DNA from: an uncultured Collinsella sp.
GTDB taxonomy: Bacteria > Actinomycetota > Coriobacteriia > Coriobacteriales > Coriobacteriaceae
Length of the DNA stretch: 7,430 nucleotides
Direction of reading: 5' to 3'
Assembly (NCBI GenBank): GCA_900541885.1
Contig: UQKW01000047.1
Location: 1-7,430, forward strand
Each line of letters begins with the position of its first letter. The stretch's first letter is position 1. A program made the position numbers and the translations under genes. Under the pieces are notes generated by a model. It was not told the DNA's origin, searched no databases, and saw only the letters and a program-made list of their open reading frames with translations. Positions 1-6,869 of this stretch are shown one piece after another.

Positions 1-962
1 AGGGGGAGAAGTTCGAGGAGCCGGCCGCCGCCGATAAGCCCGCCGAGCGAGCGCTGCGGATTGGCGATGGGGGCCGTTGTCTCCTCGCGCATGACGTCGA
101 GCACGCGGCGCATGGCGGCGACGGCGTGGGCCTCGCCGGTCAGACGTGCCTCGCGAACGGCCATGACGGCACCGATGCTGAGTCCCAGTTCCTCGCACGC
201 ATCGAGCAGCTGCTCGCCGTCGTCGAAGATCTCCTTAGCCGAGACGCCGGGGGAGAGCGACGAGGCAGAACCGGGGAGCTCGATAAAGGTCGCGTAATCG
301 ACATTGTCGAGCTTGCGGAGCATGGGGACGACGGTGTCGTCGGGCGCGCCGTCGGTCTCAAAGACGGAGTAGGCCTGGCCGCCCACTTCGGTGCGGTAGG
401 TGCGGCAGAAGGCGATGTTTACATGGGCGTAGGCGAGCAGGTTGGTGAGCGCGGCGAGCACGCCGGGAACGTCCTTGTGCGCCACGAAGAGCGTGGAATA
501 CATGCCCGAGATGTCGACGCCGACGCCGTTAATGCGGCTGATGCGCATCTTGCCGCCTCCCAGGCTCTCGCCGCGGACCTGTGCCGTGGCGCCCGTGTCG
601 TCGACCATGTCGATGTCGACGGTATTGGGGTGGATGGAGGCGTCGTCGCCCTTGATGCCAAAGTGATATTCGAGGCCCTGCTCGCGTGCGAGGTCGAAGG
701 CCTGCTTGATGTTCTCGTCATCGGTGTCGAGGCCCAGGATGCCTGCGACGAGCGCGCGGTCGGTGCCGTGGCCGCGGTAGGTGTGGGCGAAGGAGTTCCA
801 CAGGCCAAAGGTGACTTTGGTGATGCGGCCTTCCAGCAGGCTGGCAGCAACTTGGGCGCACCGCAGGGCGCCGGCGGTGTGCGATGAGCTGGGGCCGACC
901 ATGACGGGGCCCAAGATCTCGAATGTCGAGGTCGTAGCTAGTGTTTGCGGCTTGCCTGCCAT
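1..962 (-). CDS. sdaA: L-serine dehydratase, iron-sulfur dependent, fused beta-ACT-alpha chain (partial, C-terminus cut by window edge)
   Basis: Deaminates L-serine to pyruvate and ammonia in the cytoplasm with a [4Fe-4S] cluster. The first 320 codons are visible and open to the left edge. Residues 14-140 match the SdaAB beta domain, with signature PSSSHTAG at 24-31 and a GHGTD motif near residue 66. Residues about 149-229 form an ACT-type regulatory domain. After a short Ser/Pro linker, residues about 242-320 resemble the start of the SdaAA alpha domain (AKEIFDDGEQLLDAC, then GLSIGAVM). Bacillus subtilis has beta-ACT and alpha as separate chains; E. coli SdaA is one chain without ACT, so this is a beta-ACT-alpha fusion. 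The cluster-binding cysteines would lie beyond the window. The ATG at 962 is chosen because GGAG (968-971) sits 5 nt upstream and homology begins right after. It lies downstream of metK on the same strand, but a terminator separates them. The family is sure; the symbol follows single-chain naming. Confidence 0.93.
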   Translation of the reverse strand, partial: MAGKPQTLATTSTFEILGPVMVGPSSSHTAGALRCAQVAASLLEGRITKVTFGLWNSFAHTYRGHGTDRALVAGILGLDTDDENIKQAFDLAREQGLEYHFGIKGDDASIHPNTVDIDMVDDTGATAQVRGESLGGGKMRISRINGVGVDISGMYSTLFVAHKDVPGVLAALTNLLAYAHVNIAFCRTYRTEVGGQAYSVFETDGAPDDTVVPMLRKLDNVDYATFIELPGSASSLSPGVSAKEIFDDGEQLLDACEELGLSIGAVMAVREARLTGEAHAVAAMRRVLDVMREETTAPIANPQRSLGGLIGGGRLLELLP

Positions 963-967
963 GGCTG

Positions 968-971
968 CTCC
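968..971 (-). promoter_or_regulatory. Ribosome binding site of the serine dehydratase gene
   Basis: On the minus strand GGAG lies 5 nt before the ATG at 962. It overlaps another ATG (971-973) that is out of frame with the dehydratase, so the 962 start is the one supported. The large palindrome ends only a few nucleotides upstream of this site, so RNA folding there could affect ribosome access. Confidence 0.7.
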
Positions 972-976
972 ATTTC

Positions 977-1112
977 TATCCCTTCGTCCCGAGGGCGGGG
1001 CATAAGGTCGCCTGCTCGGACAGTCCTGCTCGCACGGAGAGCACATTAAGTGCTCTCCGGCTCGTGCGGAACTCGCGATCGACCTTATGCCCCGCCCTCG
1101 GGACTAAGGATA
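977..1112. repeat. Long nested palindrome (REP/MITE-like or leader structure) upstream of the serine dehydratase gene
   Basis: Positions 986-1010 and 1080-1104 are perfect 25-nt inverted repeats, starting GTCCCGAGGGCGGGG on the plus strand. With one mismatch and one bulged base the arms extend out to about 977 and 1112. The 69-nt interior is structured too. Positions 1035-1044 pair perfectly with 1050-1059 around a 5-nt ATTAA loop, CGCAC (1031-1035) can pair with GTGCG (1064-1068), and GGAC-A-GTCC lies at 1018-1026. Almost the whole element can fold into one long hairpin on either strand. There is no U-tract, so a plain terminator is unlikely. It is either a mobile palindromic repeat or a structured leader of the dehydratase mRNA; the sequence alone does not decide. 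Confidence 0.8.
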
Positions 1113-1195
1113 CATGGTAGAGGCGCGTGTGCTCCAAAATTCATTGGCTGGTGACCTATTCCATGTCCCGCAGTGGCTCATCTTCACCACCGGTT

Positions 1196-1231
1196 AAAAA
1201 AGAAGTACCGGTTGGGACCGGTACTTCTTTT
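1196..1231 (-). terminator. Intrinsic terminator of metK
   Basis: A perfect 15-bp stem (1198-1212 with 1217-1231) closes a 4-nt loop. Read on the minus strand, the stem runs into a T-rich tract (TTCTTTTTT), as expected for rho-independent termination about 40 nt after the metK stop codon. The A-rich opposite side makes it potentially bidirectional. The self-complementary hexamer ACCGGT occurs at 1189-1194, 1207-1212 and 1217-1222; the last two sit in the stem and the first lies just downstream in the metK transcript. Confidence 0.9.
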
Positions 1232-1269
1232 GAAAGTGCATATGTTGTTGTGACCTTAGCGGTTCTTAA

Positions 1270-2550
<1,281 letters not shown>

Positions 2551-2572
2551 GATTGTCCTTTCAAAAACGTGT

Positions 2573-2599
2573 CCCGGCGACCGTTACCATTCCGCCGGG
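2573..2599 (-). other. GC-rich hairpin in the metK leader
   Basis: CCCGGCG (2573-2579) and CGCCGGG (2593-2599) form a perfect 7-bp stem around a 13-nt loop, about 11 nt upstream of the metK ribosome binding site. If transcription begins near 2611, the leader is about 60 nt and this hairpin is its main structure. It has no U-tract, so it is not a terminator. A role in translation or mRNA stability is possible but unproven. Confidence 0.5.
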
Positions 2600-2617
2600 C
2601 TCTCTATGCAAGGGCAC

Positions 2618-2623
2618 ATCATA
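2618..2623 (-). promoter_or_regulatory. metK: Candidate -10 box of the metK promoter
   Basis: The minus strand reads TATGAT here, a 5-of-6 match to TATAAT, placing a start near 2611 and a leader of about 60 nt. No good -35 box is found at 16-18 nt; the TTGATT at about 2631-2636 is too close. Only the -10 is proposed. Confidence 0.4.
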
Positions 2624-2655
2624 GCGCGTAAATCAAACATTCACACCCTTTCCGC

Positions 2656-2753
2656 ACCTACTCATTGGGGACAGGCTTAAACGACCAGCCTTACCTAAGT
2701 GCCGACAGGTTGCCCAAAGAATGGTCATTTAAGTCTGTCCCCAATGAGTAGGT
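2656..2753. repeat. REP/MITE-like imperfect inverted repeat between the divergent promoters
   Basis: The arm at 2657-2687 is complementary to 2722-2752 at 29 of 31 positions; one further outer pair (2656 with 2753) extends it to 32. The arms begin CCTACTCATTGGGGACAG on both strands when read inward. The 34-nt centre (2688-2721) has no strong symmetry. There is no U-tract, so it is not a plain terminator. The size and the GGGGACAG core recall REPIN-type elements mobilised by RAYT/IS200-like transposases, but that is from memory. It fills the gap between the metK and gltX promoter boxes without touching either. Confidence 0.75.
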
Positions 2754-2787
2754 CAGTGCCCTTTGTGCGGAGGCTGCTTTGATGCTT

Positions 2788-2793
2788 TATACT
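2788..2793 (+). promoter_or_regulatory. gltX: Candidate -10 box of the gltX promoter
   Basis: TATACT matches TATAAT at 5 of 6 positions and would place the transcription start near 2800, giving a leader of about 34 nt to the gltX ATG at 2834. The -35 is weak: TTGTGC at 2763-2768 lies 19 nt upstream. This box argues against the in-frame ATG at 2795 being the real start, since that codon would overlap the promoter. Confidence 0.5.
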
Positions 2794-2821
2794 AATGCGG
2801 TTAGACATCCATCCTGTATTC

Positions 2822-2827
2822 GAGGAG
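2822..2827 (+). promoter_or_regulatory. Ribosome binding site that decides the gltX start
   Basis: GAGGAG lies 6 nt before the ATG at 2834. The alternative in-frame ATG 13 codons upstream has no such site, and the extra residues do not resemble the family. Confidence 0.85.
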
Positions 2828-2833
2828 ATTTCC

Positions 2834-4309
2834 ATGGCATCAGACGTTCGCGTCCGCTTTGCACCCTCACCGACGGGCAGGCTGCACATCGGCGGCGCCC
2901 GCACCGCTATCTATAACTGGGCTTTCGCCCGCGCAAACGGCGGCACGTTCATCCTGCGCATCGACGACACCGACCCCACCCGCTCCACCGACGAGAACAC
3001 GCAGATCATCCTGCGCGCCATGCGTTGGCTGGGCCTGGACTGGGACGAGGGTCCCGAGGTGGGCGGCGATTTTGGCCCCTACGCCCAGACCGAGCGCCTG
3101 GACCTGTACAAGCAGGCCGCCCAGAAGCTTTGGGATGAGGGCAAGGCCTATCCCTGCTTCTGCACCAAGGAGCAGCTTGACGCCGACCGCAAGGCCGCGC
3201 AGGAGCGCAAGGATCCCTTCCAGGGCTATCAGCGCCGTTGCCGCGATCTTGATCCCGAGGAGGCCCGCCGCCGCATCGAGGCCGGCGAGTCCTACGTCCT
3301 GCGCATCAAGGTGCCCGAGGACCGCGGCGACGTCGTCATCCACGACGCCGTCCACGGCGAGGTGACCTTTGATGCCAAGGAGCTCGACGACTTTGTCATC
3401 TTCCGTTCCGACGGCACGCCCACGTACAACTTCGCGACCGTCGTCGACGACGCCATGATGAAGATCACCCATGTCATCCGCGGCGATGACCACCTGTCCA
3501 ACACCCCGCGTCAGGTCATGGTCTACGAGGCCCTCGGCGCGCCTGTGCCTACGTTCGCCCACATCTCCATGATTCTGGGCGCCGACGGCAAAAAGCTCTC
3601 CAAGCGCCACGGCGCCACCTCGGTGGAGGAGTACCGCGACGCCGGTTACCTGTCCGACGCCTTCGTCAACTATCTGGCACTGCTCGGCTGGTCGCTCGAC
3701 GGCGAGACCACGATCATCCCGCGCGATGTCCTGGCCAGCAAGTTCTCGCTCGACCGCATCTCCAAGAACCCGGCGACCTTCGACCCCAAGAAGCTCGACT
3801 GGGTCAATGCCGAGTACATCAACGGCATGTCCGATGCTCAGTTTGCCGACGAGATCATGGTCCCCGAGCTGCACGAGGCAGGTCTCATCGAGGGTAATGT
3901 CGAGTACGGCGAGGATTGGATCGATGCGCTTGCCGCCATCGTCAAGCCGCGCACCAAGATGCCGGCCGACGCCGTGACCGTCGCCGCCCCCATCTTTGCC
4001 ACGGCCGAGACGCTCGAGTATGACGAGAAGTCTGTCAACAAGGGCCTGGCCAAGGAAGGCATGGGCGCCATTCTGGATGCCGCCAAGGCCGCGCTCGAGG
4101 GCGTGGACGAGTGGACGGCCGCCAACATCGACGCCGCGCTTGAGCCGCTGCCCGAGCAGATGGACCTCAAGAAGCGTGTGGTATTCCAAGCTGTGCGCGT
4201 CGCCGTCTGCGGCAACATGGTGAGTCCTCCGCTGGGCGAGACCATGGCGCTCGTCGGCCGCGACGACTGCCTGGCGCGCATCGACCGCGCCCGCACGATG
4301 GCGCTGTAA
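2834..4309 (+). CDS. gltX: Glutamyl-tRNA synthetase
   Basis: A class Ib aminoacyl-tRNA synthetase that charges tRNA-Glu with glutamate in the cytoplasm. The 491-residue length is typical for bacteria. The family's opening RVRFAPSPTGRLHIGGART is at 6-24, with the HIGH-type motif HIGG at 18-21. The KMSKS-type motif is KLSKR at 254-258, followed by the usual HGATSVEEYRD. Residues from about 320 form the anticodon-binding helical region. A zinc-knuckle-like segment has Cys108, Cys110 and Cys136, but Asp138 stands where E. coli has the fourth ligand His. The ATG at 2834 is preferred over one at 2795 because of its GAGGAG site and because family homology starts there. The gene has a candidate promoter upstream and an intrinsic terminator downstream. 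Whether the enzyme also charges tRNA-Gln (non-discriminating, working with GatCAB) cannot be told from this window. Confidence 0.98.
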   Translation: MASDVRVRFAPSPTGRLHIGGARTAIYNWAFARANGGTFILRIDDTDPTRSTDENTQIILRAMRWLGLDWDEGPEVGGDFGPYAQTERLDLYKQAAQKLWDEGKAYPCFCTKEQLDADRKAAQERKDPFQGYQRRCRDLDPEEARRRIEAGESYVLRIKVPEDRGDVVIHDAVHGEVTFDAKELDDFVIFRSDGTPTYNFATVVDDAMMKITHVIRGDDHLSNTPRQVMVYEALGAPVPTFAHISMILGADGKKLSKRHGATSVEEYRDAGYLSDAFVNYLALLGWSLDGETTIIPRDVLASKFSLDRISKNPATFDPKKLDWVNAEYINGMSDAQFADEIMVPELHEAGLIEGNVEYGEDWIDALAAIVKPRTKMPADAVTVAAPIFATAETLEYDEKSVNKGLAKEGMGAILDAAKAALEGVDEWTAANIDAALEPLPEQMDLKKRVVFQAVRVAVCGNMVSPPLGETMALVGRDDCLARIDRARTMAL

Positions 4310-4332
4310 TCGCTGCGCAAATGTATGTATCC

Positions 4333-4367
4333 GAGCCCCGTTCACCCGAGCGGGGCTCTTGTTTCTG
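4333..4367 (+). terminator. Intrinsic terminator after gltX
   Basis: GAGCCCCG (4333-4340) pairs perfectly with CGGGGCTC (4351-4358) around a 10-nt loop, followed by the T-rich TTGTTTCT. It starts 24 nt after the gltX stop codon and ends about 30 nt before priA. That leaves little room for a separate priA promoter, so priA may rely on partial read-through or on a promoter I cannot recognise. Confidence 0.88.
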
Positions 4368-4381
4368 TAGACGTATGGGAT

Positions 4382-4389
4382 AGGAGGTG
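4382..4389 (+). promoter_or_regulatory. Near-perfect Shine-Dalgarno of priA
   Basis: AGGAGGTG lies 8 nt before the ATG at 4398. It matters because it fixes the start and so confirms that the unusual N-terminal tail of PriA is translated. Confidence 0.85.
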
Positions 4390-4397
4390 CTGGGGCC

Positions 4398-6851
4398 ATG
4401 GTCGAGCAACTTTCGCTGTTTGGTTCGCCGGAACCGGAGGAAGCTCCGAAGTCCGCGGCTCCTGCCGCCGCCCCGGCGCAGCCCGAGCCCGCACCTGAGC
4501 CCATCGCCGCCTATGCGAGCGTGGTTCTCGACATCCCAACGCGTGCGCTGTCCGAGCCGTTTGCCTATGGCATTCCTCAACCTCTTGCTAGCGAAGCGCA
4601 GATCGGATCAACGGTCCTGGTCCACTTTGGTAACCGTGCCGCCGCGGGCTATATTGTCGACATTGCGCCTGAGCTGGGCGACCTACAAGGCAACATCGCC
4701 CTCGACCCCGCACGCATCAAGCCCATCGAGGCTATCCTCAGCAAACCGCTCTTTACTGTCGAGGCTGCCCGTATCGCACGCTGGATGAGCCGCGAGTATG
4801 TCGCGACGCTTTCCGAGTGCCTGCGTTTGTTCTTGCCCCCGGGTGGAAGTCCGCGCGTGGTCAAGGGCGATGACGGCGTGTGGACGGTTGAGCGCCCCGC
4901 CGTCAAGCCTATCCAAAACCACTGGGTCATGCTCACGCCCGAGGGTTTCGACTACACGCCGCCCAAGACAGCGGTTCGCCAACGTCAGCTCATCGAGGCG
5001 CTCCAATGCGGCCCGGTCACGACGCGCGACCTCAACCTGCTCTATAACAGCATGTCGGCGACCATCAAGGCGCTTGAAAAACGCGGTGTCGTGGTGGTGG
5101 AAGAGCGCCGTGCGTGGCGTGGCTGCAGCGAGCAGACCACGCTGTCCTCGGCAAGCGGCAAGGCGCCGGTCTCCCTTACCAACGGCCAGAAGCAGGCACT
5201 CGCGCAGATTGAGCGCGCCCGTCTGGACGCTCATGGCGACGTGGTGCTGGTCGACGGCGTCACCGGCTCCGGCAAAACCGAGGTGTACCTCTCCGCCATC
5301 GAGCGCGTGCTGGCGGCCGGCCGTTCGGCTTGCGTGCTGGTGCCCGAGATCTCGCTGACGGCCCAGACCGTCGGCCGCTTCCGTTCGCGCTTTGGCGAGA
5401 CGGTCGCCGTGTTCCATTCGCGCCTTTCGGCCGGCGAGCGCCTGGACCAGTGGGATATGGTCGCCAGCGGTGTGGCCCGCGTGGTCGTCGGCGCCCGCTC
5501 GGCGCTCTTTTGCCCGCTCAGCGACCTTGGTCTCATCATCATCGACGAGGAGCACGAGACTAGCTATAAGCAGGGCTCCAGTCCGCGCTACCACGTGCGC
5601 GAGGTGGCAGCCGAGATGGCGCGGCGCTACCGCTGCCCGCTCGTGTTGGGCTCCGCCACGCCATCTGCCGAGTCCCTCGACCGCTGCCGCCGTGGCACGT
5701 ATAACGGTGCCACCTGGACGCGCGTCGAGATGCCCGAGCGCCCCGGACGCGCGGTCTTGCCCACAGTCCGCATCGCCGACCTGCGTCGCGAGTTCTCGTA
5801 CGGCAGCCGATCCATGTTCTCAAAACCGCTGATGGAAGGCTTGGAGCGCGTTGTCGAACGACGCGAGAAGGCCGTGCTGCTCCATAATCGTCGCGGCTTT
5901 GCGCCCTTCTTGATGTGCCGCGAGTGCGGCTGCGTCCCCACCTGCAACCATTGCTCCACCGCGCTCACGTACCATGAACGCACGCATACGCTGCAGTGCC
6001 ACACCTGCGGATCGTCATGGCGTGTGCAGCCGTACCCAGCGCCCACGAGTCGCTGCCCCAAGTGCGGCAGCCGCTATCTAGCCAAGATGGGCCTGGGCAC
6101 GCAGCAGATCGAGGACGCGCTGCACCAGATGCTGCCCGACGACGTCGCCATCATTCGCATGGACGCCGACTCCACGCGCGGCAAGGACGCGCACAAAAAG
6201 CTGCTGGAACAGTTCGATGCGGCAGACTGCGCGGTGCTGCTGGGCACGCAGATGATCGCCAAGGGCCTCGACTTTCCCGAGGTCACGCTTGTCGGCGTGG
6301 TCAATGCGGATTTTGCCCTCAAGCTGCCCGATTTTAGAGCGGGGGAGCGCGCTTACGATCTGCTGGAGCAGGTTGCGGGCCGCGCCGGTCGCGGGGAGCG
6401 TCCGGGCGAGGTTATCATCCAGACCTACCTGCCCGAGGACCCGGTCATTCGCGCCGTCGCCCAGCACGACCGCGCGATCTTTACCGACTACGACCTGGAC
6501 CAGCGCCGCGATGCGCTGTATCCGCCGTTCGTGCGTTTGGTGAACATCCTGGTATGGTCGGCAAATCGCGATGACGCGCAGGACTATATCGGCCTTATCG
6601 CCAGGCTGCTCAAGCGCCGCTGGCACGCGGCCGCGCCCGACTTTTTGCGGGCGGGGAGTGCCGTGCCGCAGGTTCTGGGCCCGGCTTCGTGTGTAATCGA
6701 GAGAGCCAAGGACCGTTACCGCTTCCACCTGCTTGTAAAGTCGCCGGTAGGGTACCATGTCTCTGATGATATCGACGCCTGCCTCAAAGAGGTGGGCTCC
6801 GTGCGCGGCGTGAGCGTGAGCGTTGACGTCGATGCCTATGATTTGATGTAA
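4398..6851 (+). CDS. priA: Replication restart helicase PriA (primosomal protein N')
   Basis: A superfamily 2, 3'-to-5' DNA helicase that recognises stalled forks and D-loops and reloads the replisome away from oriC. The 817 residues comprise a tail (1-38, Pro/Ala/Glu-rich), a 3'-DNA-binding domain (about 40-150), a winged helix (about 165-235) and a two-lobe helicase. Walker A GVTGSGKT is at 287-294, the DEEH box at 383-386, SATPSAES follows as motif III, GTQMIAKGLDF starts at 616 (motif V) and QVAGRAGR is at 658-665 (motif VI). Four Cys pairs (507/510, 516/519, 534/537, 553/556) form the zinc module, with an extra Cys512. Spacing matches E. coli except for a longer gap before the last pair. 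The ATPase motifs are intact, whereas many actinobacterial PriA proteins have lost them. The tail holds QLSLF at 4-8, an exact beta-clamp-binding consensus. The start is fixed by a strong Shine-Dalgarno; def follows after 18 nt. Confidence 0.97.
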   Translation: MVEQLSLFGSPEPEEAPKSAAPAAAPAQPEPAPEPIAAYASVVLDIPTRALSEPFAYGIPQPLASEAQIGSTVLVHFGNRAAAGYIVDIAPELGDLQGNIALDPARIKPIEAILSKPLFTVEAARIARWMSREYVATLSECLRLFLPPGGSPRVVKGDDGVWTVERPAVKPIQNHWVMLTPEGFDYTPPKTAVRQRQLIEALQCGPVTTRDLNLLYNSMSATIKALEKRGVVVVEERRAWRGCSEQTTLSSASGKAPVSLTNGQKQALAQIERARLDAHGDVVLVDGVTGSGKTEVYLSAIERVLAAGRSACVLVPEISLTAQTVGRFRSRFGETVAVFHSRLSAGERLDQWDMVASGVARVVVGARSALFCPLSDLGLIIIDEEHETSYKQGSSPRYHVREVAAEMARRYRCPLVLGSATPSAESLDRCRRGTYNGATWTRVEMPERPGRAVLPTVRIADLRREFSYGSRSMFSKPLMEGLERVVERREKAVLLHNRRGFAPFLMCRECGCVPTCNHCSTALTYHERTHTLQCHTCGSSWRVQPYPAPTSRCPKCGSRYLAKMGLGTQQIEDALHQMLPDDVAIIRMDADSTRGKDAHKKLLEQFDAADCAVLLGTQMIAKGLDFPEVTLVGVVNADFALKLPDFRAGERAYDLLEQVAGRAGRGERPGEVIIQTYLPEDPVIRAVAQHDRAIFTDYDLDQRRDALYPPFVRLVNILVWSANRDDAQDYIGLIARLLKRRWHAAAPDFLRAGSAVPQVLGPASCVIERAKDRYRFHLLVKSPVGYHVSDDIDACLKEVGSVRGVSVSVDVDAYDLM

Positions 6852-6858
6852 CAACCCG

Positions 6859-6864
6859 AAAGGA
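6859..6864 (+). promoter_or_regulatory. Ribosome binding site that decides the def start
   Basis: AAAGGA lies 5 nt before the ATG at 6870. The in-frame ATG at 6864 overlaps this site and would have no spacing, so translation should begin at 6870, two codons later. Confidence 0.75.
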
Positions 6865-6869
6865 TGGCC

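Larger units (their letters stand above)
963..1269. other. 307-nt intergenic region between metK and the serine dehydratase gene
   Basis: No convincing coding sequence. From the metK side it holds the metK terminator (1198-1231), an unassigned stretch (about 1113-1197) where a promoter for the dehydratase would have to lie, and then the nested palindrome up to the ribosome binding site. On the minus strand a TTTGGA-like box near 1134-1139 and a TATCCT-like box near 1107-1112 are the best promoter pieces I see, but their spacing (about 20 nt) and match are poor, so no promoter is called. Confidence 0.7.

Noticed and set aside
126..887. Plus-strand open frame of 253 codons opposite the serine dehydratase
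   Set aside because: The minus strand here encodes an unmistakable SdaAB/ACT/SdaAA protein; the plus frame is its complement and has no family features.
977..1112. The large palindrome as a rho-independent terminator
   Set aside because: Neither side has a run of T after the stem, the arms are separated by a 69-nt interior, and metK already has a canonical terminator upstream.
2656..2753. The intergenic inverted repeat as a CRISPR fragment or a shared terminator
   Set aside because: There are only two arms, inverted rather than direct, with no spacer series. The flanking genes diverge, so a terminator between them has no purpose, and no U-tract follows.
2795..2833. Thirteen-codon N-terminal extension of gltX from an upstream ATG
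   Set aside because: The upstream ATG overlaps the likely promoter, has no ribosome binding site, and the added residues are outside family homology. The ATG at 2834 has GAGGAG at ideal spacing.
2867..4504. A 545-codon open frame antisense to gltX
   Set aside because: It is the mirror of a high-GC gene with biased third positions. Its product is low-complexity, rich in Gly, Val, Asp and His, with no recognisable motif, while gltX on the other strand is a full match to its family.
6864..6869. Two-codon longer start for def
   Set aside because: This ATG overlaps the AAAGGA ribosome binding site, leaving no spacing; the next ATG at 6870 is correctly placed.
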